DNA of 27,663 nt. Source: an uncultured bacterium (GTDB lineage Bacteria; Cyanobacteriota; Vampirovibrionia; Gastranaerophilales; Gastranaerophilaceae). Under the pieces are notes generated by a model. It saw only the letters and a list, made by a program, of their open reading frames with translations, searched no databases and was not told the DNA's origin. The stretch is from contig URXH01000015.1 of the NCBI GenBank assembly GCA_900551675.1, positions 1 to 27,663 of the forward strand, given 5' to 3'. The first letter of the stretch is position 1. The number at the start of each line of letters is the position of its first letter. Below, piece after piece: positions 7,340 through 14,226 of this stretch. The translations under genes and the position numbers were made by a program.

Positions 7340-8140
7340 TTATTCTGCAACTGTTTCTGTTTTTTCTTCTTCTGCAGAAGCTGTAACTTCTTCAGATGCA
7401 ACGCCTGCATCTTCGGGTTTAATTTCTTCTACTTTTTTAGAATTAGCATTAGCTTCTCTCAATTGTTTTCCTTCAAGAACAGCATCTGCAAGTTTTGAAG
7501 TTATTAATTTAATTGAGCGGATAGCATCGTCATTGCCCGGAATAATATAGTTTATACCATCCGGATCAGCGTTTGTATCAGCCAGACAGATAACAGGTAT
7601 ATTTAATTTGTTAGCTTCTTTAATAGCAATATCTTCTTTTTTCTGGTCTACGATAAAGATTATATCAGGAAGACCTCTCATATCTTTGATACCGCCTAAA
7701 GTTTTGCTTAATTTCCCTAACTCTCTGTTCAATTTAGCGATTTCTTTTTTAGGTAATTTTTCAGCGTGGCCTGAATTCATAAAGTCTTCAAGTTCCCTGA
7801 GTTTGTTTATACGTCCTCTGATAGTATCGAAGTTAGTCAGCATACCGCCGAGCCATCTTCTGTTAATATAGTAAGCGCCTGATCTGAGTGCTTCTTCAGC
7901 AACAACTTCTGCTGCCTGTTTTTTTGTGCCTACAAAAAGGACATTTTTACCGCGAGCTGCAAATTCTCTTACAACTGCGTATGCTTCATCCAATAAATCT
8001 GTTGTTTTACGTAAATCTAATACGTAAATACCGTTTCTTGCACCGTAAATATACGGTTTCATTTTTGGGTTCCATCTTTGAGTCTGGTGTCCGAAATGTA
8101 CACCTGCTTCTAAAAGTTCAATCATAGATGCTGTTGGCAT
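7340..8140 (-). CDS. rpsB: 30S ribosomal protein S2
   Basis: S2 is a late-assembling protein of the small ribosomal subunit. The protein has 266 residues. Recognisable blocks are MIELLEAGVHFGHQTQRWNPKM at the N-terminus, VLFVGTKKQA near 68, YYINRRWLGGMLTNF near 90, and PVICLADTNADPDGINYIIPGNDDA near 180-205. The C-terminal tail (from about 230) is acidic and Ala/Glu-rich, a variable extension common in S2. GGAG lies 7-10 nt upstream of the ATG at 8140. It is first in the rpsB-tsf pair, the usual bacterial arrangement. S2 commonly controls its own mRNA through the leader; a structured leader of unknown function precedes it here. Confidence 0.97.
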   Translation of the reverse strand: MPTASMIELLEAGVHFGHQTQRWNPKMKPYIYGARNGIYVLDLRKTTDLLDEAYAVVREFAARGKNVLFVGTKKQAAEVVAEEALRSGAYYINRRWLGGMLTNFDTIRGRINKLRELEDFMNSGHAEKLPKKEIAKLNRELGKLSKTLGGIKDMRGLPDIIFIVDQKKEDIAIKEANKLNIPVICLADTNADPDGINYIIPGNDDAIRSIKLITSKLADAVLEGKQLREANANSKKVEEIKPEDAGVASEEVTASAEEEKTETVAE

Positions 8141-8391
8141 CGGTTTTCTCCTTTTTTTACTTGTTGTACTACGGGTTATACTGTCTCATTCAAAGGGTTG
8201 CAAAATTCGTTTTTCACACTGTAAGGGGCTGTTTCTTTTCATGTTCTATGCCCGTCTTACTGTCCTGCTCTCCCCCTGAACTAGGGCAAAGCCTATCAGA
8301 CTAGTGTAACCAATTTTATATTACTATAAACATGCCTTTATGCAAATTAATTATTTAGTTTTATTACACAAATGAATTTTATGTAAAATAA
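8141..8391 (-). promoter_or_regulatory. Leader/promoter region of rpsB (candidate structured leader)
   Basis: There is no gene in this spacer between the divergent rpsB and fliI genes. On the minus strand it is unusually G/C-rich for this DNA at 8225-8305, with candidate pairings such as GGGC (near 8250) with GCCC (near 8225), and CCCT with AGGG near 8270-8287. This suggests a folded 5' leader, the place where S2 feedback usually acts. A weak promoter match on the minus strand lies near 8310-8340. No conserved leader motif was recognised. Confidence 0.3.
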
Positions 8392-8419
8392 TTGAAAAAA
8401 TAAAAAAAATAAATATAAT
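8392..8419 (+). promoter_or_regulatory. fliI promoter giving a leaderless mRNA
   Basis: TTGAAA (8392-8397) and a perfect TATAAT (8414-8419) are 16 bp apart. The fliI ATG begins at 8427, 8 nt after the -10 box, exactly where transcription would start. No Shine-Dalgarno sequence lies before the ATG, which fits a leaderless message. Confidence 0.6.
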
Positions 8420-8426
8420 AATATTT

Positions 8427-9773
8427 ATGGAAGGTCTGGATACAAGCAAACTTGATGATTTAAAGCAAAGGGTTAGAAACAAGCTTGACGAAACGGAATT
8501 GTTTCGTTTTAAAGGTACTGTTTCAAAACTTCTGGGTTTGACGGTTGAAGTTAAACTGCCCGGATTGAAAATCGGGGATTTATGCTACATCGAGACAAAA
8601 GACGGACGTAAAAAACCAGCGGAAGTTCAGGCTTTCAAAGGCGAAGCGGCTCAGCTTCTTTTACTTTATGACGGAGAAGGCATCGGGCAGGGAAGTCTGG
8701 TAACCTCAACAGGACAACCTATTATAATTCCTGTCGGTGATTTTTTGCTGGGACGTCTTATAAATCCTATGGGAGAACCGATTGACGGAAAGCCTCTTGA
8801 TACAACGGGAGCTGAATGGCGTCCTGTTGAAGGCCCTCCGCCGGGGCCGTTTGAGAGACCTATTATCACGGAAGTATTTTCGACAGGTGTAAGAGCGATT
8901 GACAGTTGTATGACAATGGGGTGCGGCCAGCGTTTAGGATTATTTGCGGGATCAGGTGTCGGGAAAAGTACGCTTCTCGGTATGATTGCTAGAAATTCCG
9001 ATGCTGATGTCAATGTTGTTGCACTGATTGGAGAACGCGGACGTGAAGTTAAAGAATTTGTTGAAGATGCGCTAGGCGAACAGGGTATGGCAAAATCTGT
9101 TCTTGTTTGTTCTACAGGCGATCAGCCTCCTTTAATCCGTCAAAAAGCCCTTTTAACGGCAACTGCCGTATGCGAATATTTCAGGGATCAAGGTAAAAAA
9201 GTTTTCCTTATGACTGATACAGTTACGCGTTGTGCTATGGCAGGCCGTGAAGTCGGATTGTCTCTCGGCGAGCCTCCTACAATGAAAGGTTATCCGCCAT
9301 CGATTTTTTCGTGGCTCCAAAAGGTTCTGGAGCGTGCAGGGAACAGTCCTAAAGGTTCTGTAACAGCATTATATACGGTGTTAATGGAGGGTGATGATAT
9401 TTCTGATCCTATTGTTGATATTGTGCGAGGTATTGTTGACGGACACATTTTCTTATCAAGAAAAGTTGCGGAAATGAACCATTATCCTGCAATTGATGTA
9501 CTGGGCAGTATTTCAAGGCTTATGTCATCAATTGTTACACCGGAGCACAGGGAGGCAGCAGGAAAGATGCGTGCAATTATGGCTCTATACAGAGAAAATA
9601 AAGATTTGATTGATGTCGGAATGTACCAGCCAGGGACTAACCCGCGTCTGGATACGGCAATAGAGATGATGCCGAAAATTAATGCATTTTTACAGCAGAG
9701 AACATCTGACATAGTAAGCATGGATACAACTATAAGCACTCTTATTGAAATGATGCAGGGTGTTGAAATTTAA
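8427..9773 (+). CDS. fliI: FliI-type ATPase of the flagellar / type III export apparatus
   Basis: This hexameric ATPase unloads substrates at the flagellar or type III secretion export gate on the inner face of the membrane. The 448 residues fit FliI/SctN. A beta-barrel N-domain (residues about 25-95) precedes the catalytic core, with Walker A AGSGVGKST at 174-182, then GERGREVKEF, LMTDTVTRCAMAGREVGLSLGEPP, and the ordered C-terminal helices. The family-specific GEPPTMKGYPPS block separates it from F1-ATPase beta and Rho. No other flagellar gene is adjacent; a ZIP transporter and a radical SAM gene follow on the same strand. It could serve a flagellum encoded elsewhere or a non-flagellar export system. 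The family call is secure; the system served is inferred. Confidence 0.93.
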   Translation: MEGLDTSKLDDLKQRVRNKLDETELFRFKGTVSKLLGLTVEVKLPGLKIGDLCYIETKDGRKKPAEVQAFKGEAAQLLLLYDGEGIGQGSLVTSTGQPIIIPVGDFLLGRLINPMGEPIDGKPLDTTGAEWRPVEGPPPGPFERPIITEVFSTGVRAIDSCMTMGCGQRLGLFAGSGVGKSTLLGMIARNSDADVNVVALIGERGREVKEFVEDALGEQGMAKSVLVCSTGDQPPLIRQKALLTATAVCEYFRDQGKKVFLMTDTVTRCAMAGREVGLSLGEPPTMKGYPPSIFSWLQKVLERAGNSPKGSVTALYTVLMEGDDISDPIVDIVRGIVDGHIFLSRKVAEMNHYPAIDVLGSISRLMSSIVTPEHREAAGKMRAIMALYRENKDLIDVGMYQPGTNPRLDTAIEMMPKINAFLQQRTSDIVSMDTTISTLIEMMQGVEI

Positions 9774-9824
9774 TAGTCTTAATATTTTTTTGTGGTACAA
9801 TAATCAGCGGAAGGAAAAGAGACT

Positions 9825-10625
9825 ATGAATTTACCGCAAAATTTCGGCCCCGCAATGTTAATAACTCTGTTTGCAGGTTTGTCTACCGCAATCGGAGGCG
9901 GAATTGCTTTTATTGTAAAAAAAGATAATTTGAAAGCGTTATCTGTCGGCTTAGGATTTTCAGCCGGTGTTATGATATTTGTTTCGTTTATGGACATGCT
10001 TCCGGAAGCTGATAAACTGCTTCTTGCAAATTTTCCGCATAATCATCAATGGCTGACATTTGCGGGATTTATTATCGGTTTGGTTGTTGCAGTTTTGATA
10101 GATTATTTCCTTCCTGATCACATTGATACCGAAGATGTCTTAAATCCTGATGCTCCGGCACATAGGGATTACAAAATTAAAAGGGCAGGGTTATTTACCG
10201 CAATAGCTATCTGTGTGCATAATTTCCCTGAAGGTATGGCAACATTTTTTACAACTACGCAGAATATCACACTCGGACTTTCTGTAGGTATTGCGATTGC
10301 TATTCATAATATCCCTGAAGGAATTGCAGTAGCTCTTCCTATGTATCATGTTACCGGTAAAAAACGTTATGCAATGCTTTACGCCGCATTATCAGGAATA
10401 ACAGAACCTATCGGGGCGCTTGCCGGAATGTTTATATTCGGATTGTTTCTCCCGCAGGTGTTGATCGGAGCTTTGATGGCTGCTGTCGCCGGAATTATGA
10501 TTTATATTTCATTTGATACTTTATTGCCGCTGGCTAAAGAATATGGCGACTGGCACCAGTCTATTGTCGGAATTCTGTCAGGCATACTGGTTATATGGGT
10601 AAGCTTAATTTTGATAGGCGGTTAA
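9825..10625 (+). CDS. zupT: ZIP-family divalent metal transporter (ZupT-like)
   Basis: This is an inner-membrane importer of zinc and related divalent metals. The protein has 266 residues with about eight hydrophobic segments. The two signature metal-site helices are intact: HNFPEG at 132-137 and HNIPEG at 161-166, with FMDMLPEA near 55-62 as in ZupT. A charged, Asp/His-containing loop (98-118) separates the two halves. AAGGA lies about 10 nt before the ATG. The gene starts 51 bp after fliI, with a -10-like TACAAT between them, so it may have its own promoter. It ends one base before the radical SAM gene, so those two are very likely co-transcribed. Confidence 0.9.
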   Translation: MNLPQNFGPAMLITLFAGLSTAIGGGIAFIVKKDNLKALSVGLGFSAGVMIFVSFMDMLPEADKLLLANFPHNHQWLTFAGFIIGLVVAVLIDYFLPDHIDTEDVLNPDAPAHRDYKIKRAGLFTAIAICVHNFPEGMATFFTTTQNITLGLSVGIAIAIHNIPEGIAVALPMYHVTGKKRYAMLYAALSGITEPIGALAGMFIFGLFLPQVLIGALMAAVAGIMIYISFDTLLPLAKEYGDWHQSIVGILSGILVIWVSLILIGG

Positions 10626-10626
10626 A

Positions 10627-11697
10627 ATGGTAAATTTATCTAACTTATTTGATCTCGGACGTAATTTATATGCTCTGCCGTGGTATAACAGCAGAAGCGG
10701 GCTGGCTCCTGTTCCTTTGAGATACTTTTTTGAATTAACTTACCGCTGTAATCTTCAATGCCCTTATTGTTATGTAGGAAATGACAGGCAAAAAGAGGAA
10801 TTAACAACTGATGAATGGTTTAAAATAATTGATCAAATTCCGTGGTATTCGTTTGTTACGCTTGTCGGCGGAGAGCCATTAATAAGAAAAGATTTTATTG
10901 CTATCTTGATGAAAACCGCTAAAAAAACTTTCGGAAAACTCAATGTAGTATCAAACGGAATTTTAATTAATGATGAAATCATTGATGCTTTTATTAAAAG
11001 CAAAATGATGCTTTTATCGGTTTCATTAGACGGTTACGGAAAAAATCATGACATTAACAGGGCAAAAGACGGAATATGGGATAAGATTATGAATAATTTT
11101 GATAACATGAATTCCCGTAAAAAACGTCCGATGATTGATATTAAGACTATTGTTCTTGAAAATAATCTTGATGATCTGGTGAAACTTTATAAAATGTGTG
11201 ATGAAAAGAAATTTAATTTCCTGTCGATTTCATTTTTGCGGAATAACAATTTGAAGCAGAATTCAATTCTTTTTGACAGCTTTGTACCTGAATTCAATGC
11301 AAATTATCCGATAGAAAGATATTTTGATATGGAGCATTTTAAAGAAGTTTATAACGAACTGATTAGTTTAAGCAAAAAATCAAAGGTTAAAATACGTTTT
11401 TCTCCGAAATTTGAGTATGCAAAAGATCCGCTTGCTAAAATTGAAGAATTTTTTAATACGCCTGTAGACAAACCTGTTTCAGAAATTTATAAACCCTGTA
11501 TGTATCCGTATTCAAATATGATGATAACACCTGCCGGAGATGTGTACCCATGTCTTTCGCAAAAAATCGGTAATGTTAAGGATATGAGAATAAAGGAAGT
11601 ATTTAATCTCCCTCATTACAGATGTTTCCGTAAAAATTTGAAAGCCGCAAAAGTTTTCGGTGCATGTCAGATGTGCTGCGAACTTTGTGTGAAATAA
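10627..11697 (+). CDS. Radical SAM protein with a SPASM-type C-terminus
   Basis: The protein has 356 residues. The radical SAM cluster motif CxxxCxxC is C41, C45, C48 (CNLQCPYC), followed by the glycine-rich GGEPL motif near 80. The C-terminal region carries seven cysteines (C291, C309, C333, C347, C350, C351, C354), with the ITPAGDVYPC block typical of SPASM domains that bind auxiliary iron-sulfur clusters. Family members modify peptides or act as maturases and sugar or heme-branch enzymes; the substrate here cannot be told. It starts one base after the ZIP transporter stop, and its stop abuts the stop of the convergent prepilin gene with no terminator between. No small precursor peptide is visible next to it. 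Confidence 0.88.
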   Translation: MVNLSNLFDLGRNLYALPWYNSRSGLAPVPLRYFFELTYRCNLQCPYCYVGNDRQKEELTTDEWFKIIDQIPWYSFVTLVGGEPLIRKDFIAILMKTAKKTFGKLNVVSNGILINDEIIDAFIKSKMMLLSVSLDGYGKNHDINRAKDGIWDKIMNNFDNMNSRKKRPMIDIKTIVLENNLDDLVKLYKMCDEKKFNFLSISFLRNNNLKQNSILFDSFVPEFNANYPIERYFDMEHFKEVYNELISLSKKSKVKIRFSPKFEYAKDPLAKIEEFFNTPVDKPVSEIYKPCMYPYSNMMITPAGDVYPCLSQKIGNVKDMRIKEVFNLPHYRCFRKNLKAAKVFGACQMCCELCVK

Positions 11698-12489
11698 TTA
11701 TTTAATAAAATCTTTCCAGTAAGTTTTCCCTTGTTCTGCAGGATGTGTGTCATTTATGGCATAAACAGCACAGCCATAACCTGCATAGCTTGATGAACTT
11801 GTTTTTGAGCAATATGTTTTTCCACTGACAAAGCCGTTAACGTTAAGATTACTTCCTGTAGTTGCTGGGTTATTTTTATGTTCCTGTCCCATTGGAATTA
11901 TGTGCCCATCAATTGTAAATAGAAAAAGAAAGATGTCATATCCATATCTGTTTGGTCTTTTTTCTCCATTTGTATCTACACAAATAACCGGACCATTTTC
12001 ATTACTATTTGCAGGCCCGTCATTAAATGCAAAAATTCTTCCGGTATTATCAGTGTAATATCCGGAATTGTTGCATACAAGACGATTAGTCTGTCTGCCG
12101 TCTAAAAAATGAATTATATAGCCTTCAATTTCATCTACATTTGAATGAGTTGCATTGCGGTATTTATGTCCGCCTTGAAAGTATTTTATAAAAGTATTAA
12201 TAGTATCTTTATATTGTTGATATCCTTCGGTTAATCCATTCATGGCATCTGCTACTGAATACCCTTCATTTTCTTTAAATAGCATGGATGCCTGGTTTAA
12301 TTCCGAATAAGTTTTTTTTAAAGCTACTTCAAGCTCTTTTTTATTTGTCATATTGATTAATGTCGGCAAAGTCATTGCCGCAACAACCCCGATAATTCCT
12401 AATGTTATCAAGACTTCTGCCAGAGTAAACGCGCATTTTTTGAAAAGTGAATAAGTAAATAAGAGAATAGGTGAATAAGTCGGTTTCAC
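11698..12489 (-). CDS. Type IV pilin-like protein (prepilin N-terminal motif)
   Basis: The protein carries the prepilin motif: basic KK, then a cut site before Phe (KKCA/FTLAEVLITLG), the conserved Glu5, and a 20-residue hydrophobic helix. It would be processed by the prepilin peptidase and held in the inner membrane or assembled into a pseudopilus. I chose GTG at 12489 (263 residues) because AGGAG lies 5 nt before it and because further upstream the frame only translates palindromic repeats; a longer frame could start at GTG 12633. The globular part is polar, with paired cysteines (VCNNSGYY, ICVDTNG, YCSK, GYGC) likely forming disulfides. This N-terminus is strongly reminiscent of multi-copy pilin-like proteins in Gastranaerophilales. 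Ala rather than Gly before the cut site is tolerated in the family. Confidence 0.85.
   Translation of the reverse strand: MKPTYSPILLFTYSLFKKCAFTLAEVLITLGIIGVVAAMTLPTLINMTNKKELEVALKKTYSELNQASMLFKENEGYSVADAMNGLTEGYQQYKDTINTFIKYFQGGHKYRNATHSNVDEIEGYIIHFLDGRQTNRLVCNNSGYYTDNTGRIFAFNDGPANSNENGPVICVDTNGEKRPNRYGYDIFLFLFTIDGHIIPMGQEHKNNPATTGSNLNVNGFVSGKTYCSKTSSSSYAGYGCAVYAINDTHPAEQGKTYWKDFIK
12442..12481 (-). repeat. Left copy of a roughly 40-bp inverted repeat flanking the phage-like block
   Basis: On the minus strand this reads GACTTATTCACCTATTC... ending TTATTCACTTTT. It matches 25440-25478 on the plus strand at about 30 of 39 positions without gaps. It overlaps the 5' end of the prepilin coding region. 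The sequence is low in complexity, so common origin is likely but not certain. Confidence 0.45.
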
Positions 12490-12490
12490 T

Positions 12491-12510
12491 CCCTCTCCTA
12501 TGGGAGAGGG
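12491..12510. repeat. Palindromic repeat supplying the prepilin ribosome binding site
   Basis: CCCTCTCC pairs perfectly with GGAGAGGG around a TATG loop. On the minus strand its right arm provides AGGAGAGGG just before the GTG start of the prepilin gene. Confidence 0.7.
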
Positions 12511-12559
12511 TTTGGTTGAGGGCTGATTTTCATCTTTAACCAGATTGTAATTGCTTATT

Positions 12560-12617
12560 CCTTCTCCCTTGTGTGGGAGAAGGTAACACTTTGTTCCGGA
12601 TGAGGGGTGGAACAAAG
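12560..12617. repeat. Two further palindromes upstream of the prepilin gene
   Basis: CCTTCTCCC (12560-12568) pairs with GGGAGAAGG (12575-12583), and CTTTGTTCC (12589-12597) pairs with GGAACAAAG (12609-12617). Both are perfect 9-bp stems. They resemble dispersed intergenic palindromes and lie between the leader block and the gene. Confidence 0.7.
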
Positions 12618-12624
12618 CCGTTCC

Positions 12625-12746
12625 ATTCAACACCTTAGTTTTGCATAAAACTTTTACAATACTTCCTACTGCCTTAGAACCGCAGTATCTTAGTACCTTA
12701 CAAACCCGGTAAACCCTGTCTACAAATCTATCCTGTCGGGGGGGGG
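12625..12746 (-). repeat. Pilin leader repeat, copy 2, ending in nine G
   Basis: This is the second copy of the block at 6168-6280, with an extra TTTGCATAAAA-like insertion. On the minus strand it begins with nine C and leads into the palindromes and the prepilin gene. Between it and the next gene (12747-12985) I see only a candidate promoter and a leader hairpin. Confidence 0.8.
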
Positions 12747-12887
12747 GCAGTTCAAAGCTCTTCTAATTGTCATTTTTTAGCCTCCTGATTATTCTTATAA
12801 ACTTATTATTTACGATTTTTTATATTTCGTCAAGTAATTTATTCCATGGAAACATGGATATAAGTTCATGAATATTTAACCGTGGAC

Positions 12888-12915
12888 TTTTCAAATTGCG
12901 AGAATACGTTATACT
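12888..12915 (+). promoter_or_regulatory. Candidate promoter at the left end of the phage-like block
   Basis: TTTTCA (12888-12893) and TATACT (12910-12915) are 16 bp apart, a good -10 with a weak -35. It would start transcription near 12922, at the foot of the leader hairpin. Confidence 0.35.
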
Positions 12916-12920
12916 GAAAA

Positions 12921-12966
12921 TGTGGTTAAGGTTCACGCCCATCAGATGGCAAAATTGTTTACCACA
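12921..12966 (+). promoter_or_regulatory. Hairpin in the 5' leader of the zinc-ribbon gene
   Basis: TGTGGTTAA (12921-12929) pairs with TTTACCACA (12958-12966) with one mismatch, and an inner CCAT/ATGG stem (12939-12942 with 12946-12949) sits inside. It ends 20 nt before the ATG and just before the AGGGG ribosome binding site. It may regulate translation; no known riboswitch class is recognised. Confidence 0.35.
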
Positions 12967-12985
12967 AGGGTTAGGGGATAGTAGT

Positions 12986-13369
12986 ATGGGTTATATTCAC
13001 TGCTGCGGCGCCTTGCACAAGACAAGAACATTCCGTCTTGTGCCGGAGGATAATTTTGTGCTGTGTGAAGCTGATTATCTTGCCAAATGCCCTGTATGCG
13101 GGCATACGGTAGTTCAGCTTACAAGAATAGACATTGATGATAATATTTCTATTGTCAGGAAAGTTAACAGAAAAGCAAAAGAATTTTTAAAAAAATTGAA
13201 AAAATTTATTTTATATGAAGTACGTCCGATAAGTTACAATAAGATTAATTGCGGGAAATTTTACCTGAATTATAACGAATTCGGGGTAAAAAAAAGATGC
13301 TACTCAAATTTGAGTACATTAAAAATCGGATTAACCGAAAACAGAGATTTAAAAAAAATCAATCCTTAA
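12986..13369 (+). CDS. Small zinc-ribbon-like protein at the head of the phage-like block
   Basis: I chose ATG at 12986 (127 residues) because AGGGG lies 8 nt upstream; the longer frame from 12896 would cover the leader hairpin. The first 45 residues hold HCCG (C6, C7), C27 and CPVCG (C35, C38), a likely zinc-binding knuckle. A basic segment (KVNRKAKEFLKKLKKF) and a Tyr/Asn/Lys-rich tail follow. That layout suits a nucleic-acid-binding or regulatory role, but I do not recognise the family. A strong terminator follows, so it is transcribed separately from the virion genes. Confidence 0.65.
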   Translation: MGYIHCCGALHKTRTFRLVPEDNFVLCEADYLAKCPVCGHTVVQLTRIDIDDNISIVRKVNRKAKEFLKKLKKFILYEVRPISYNKINCGKFYLNYNEFGVKKRCYSNLSTLKIGLTENRDLKKINP

Positions 13370-13384
13370 AATTATCTTACTCTC

Positions 13385-13412
13385 AGGGCGGATTACCCGC
13401 CCTATTTTTTTT
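13385..13412 (+). terminator. Intrinsic terminator after the zinc-ribbon gene
   Basis: AGGGCGG (13385-13391) pairs with CCGCCCT (13397-13403) around a 5-nt loop, followed by A and eight T. This is a textbook terminator separating the zinc-ribbon gene from the LuxR-type gene. Confidence 0.9.
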
Positions 13413-13487
13413 GAACGGAAATATTATGAATGAATTTTACCAATTTTTTTATATTCTGAATGTAAAAATTAGAACAAAAAAGGAATT

Positions 13488-13754
13488 ATGAATATGCCAT
13501 TATCTCCAAAGGAAACAGAAGTATTGACTTTGGCAGCATTAGGGTATTCGGATAAGCAAATCGGTGTCGAATTAAAAATAGCATACGGAACAGTGAGAAA
13601 CCATATTGATAAAGCGGTACTGAAGTTACATGCCCGAAATAAAACACATGCTGTCATGATTTATAAACTTATGAATAAAGATTGGTTAGAGGATATTTAT
13701 GAAAAAAATAATAATACATTGGACTGCAGGCGGTTATTATCCGACAGATTATGA
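13488..13754 (+). CDS. LuxR-type helix-turn-helix protein (DNA-binding domain only)
   Basis: The 88-residue protein is almost entirely a GerE/LuxR-type HTH. LSPKETEVLTLAALGYSDKQIG opens the domain, IAYGTVRNHIDKAVLKL is the recognition helix region, and ARNKTHAVMIYKL closes it, at residues about 5-62. No receiver or ligand-binding domain is present, so control must come from its amount or a partner. AGGAA precedes the ATG. Its last 56 bp overlap the amidase gene in another frame, so translation of the two is probably coupled. It is the only transcription-factor-like gene in the block and may switch on the virion genes. Such stand-alone HTH proteins also act in phage late control. Confidence 0.8.
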   Translation: MNMPLSPKETEVLTLAALGYSDKQIGVELKIAYGTVRNHIDKAVLKLHARNKTHAVMIYKLMNKDWLEDIYEKNNNTLDCRRLLSDRL

Positions 13755-14193
13755 AAAAGAACATTATCATTTTTTAGTGGATAAAGACGGTGTTATTCAT
13801 AACGGGAAATTTAAGCCGGAAGATAATGAAATCTGCAGGGTTTGTAAATACGCTGCTCACACAGGAGGAGGTAATACCGGAAGTATTGGGGTCGCAATAT
13901 GTGCAATGGCAGGGTTTAAAAGCAAATTTTCTGCCGGAAATTATCCGATACAAAAAAAGCAGTTTGAGAGCACAATGGAGTTATGTGCAAAGCTTTCTGC
14001 AAAATATAACATTCCAATTACCCCGCAAACGGTTATGACACATTACGAATTCGGTAAAAAAAATCCTAAAACGACATCTGCAGGCAAAATTGATATTATA
14101 TATATTCCACCGTACCCGTGGGTTGCGCAAGATGAGACAGGAAGCTTTATACGTTCCAAAATTAAATGGTACAGGCAGAAGCTGGAATCTTAA
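13699..14193 (+). CDS. N-acetylmuramoyl-L-alanine amidase (amidase_2 / PGRP-like endolysin)
   Basis: The enzyme cleaves the bond between N-acetylmuramate and L-alanine in peptidoglycan. The 164-residue protein is a single amidase_2 domain. Zinc ligands can be placed by comparison with AmpD: H7 (IIIHWTAG), H115 (MTHYEFG) and D132, with the catalytic Lys at 130 (AGKID). H24 (YHFLVDKDG) and AAHTGGGNTGSIGVAI (residues 52-67) are also typical. There is no signal peptide, as in holin-dependent endolysins or virion-borne enzymes. It overlaps the upstream LuxR-type gene and precedes the nozzle gene by 33 bp. It is the likely lysin for release, or an entry enzyme. Confidence 0.9.
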   Translation: MKKIIIHWTAGGYYPTDYEKEHYHFLVDKDGVIHNGKFKPEDNEICRVCKYAAHTGGGNTGSIGVAICAMAGFKSKFSAGNYPIQKKQFESTMELCAKLSAKYNIPITPQTVMTHYEFGKKNPKTTSAGKIDIIYIPPYPWVAQDETGSFIRSKIKWYRQKLES

Positions 14194-14226
14194 ATCAGTG
14201 TAAGAAAAAATTTACAGGAGAAAACT

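Noticed and set aside
8666..9013. 115-codon minus-strand frame inside fliI
   Set aside because: It is a shadow of the highly conserved ATPase core; Pro/Ser-rich as expected for antisense of this codon usage.
12490..12633. N-terminal 48-residue extension of the prepilin-like gene from GTG 12633
   Set aside because: It translates three palindromic repeats, has no ribosome binding site, and a good site lies just before GTG 12489. Kept only as an alternative start.
12738..12746. Phase-variable G run controlling the prepilin frame
   Set aside because: The run lies about 250 bp upstream of the chosen start, outside any coding frame, and both copies have nine G. It could only act on transcription, which the sequence alone does not show.
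13297..13491. 64-codon plus-strand frame across the terminator
   Set aside because: It runs through the terminator hairpin and overlaps the zinc-ribbon gene; no ribosome binding site.
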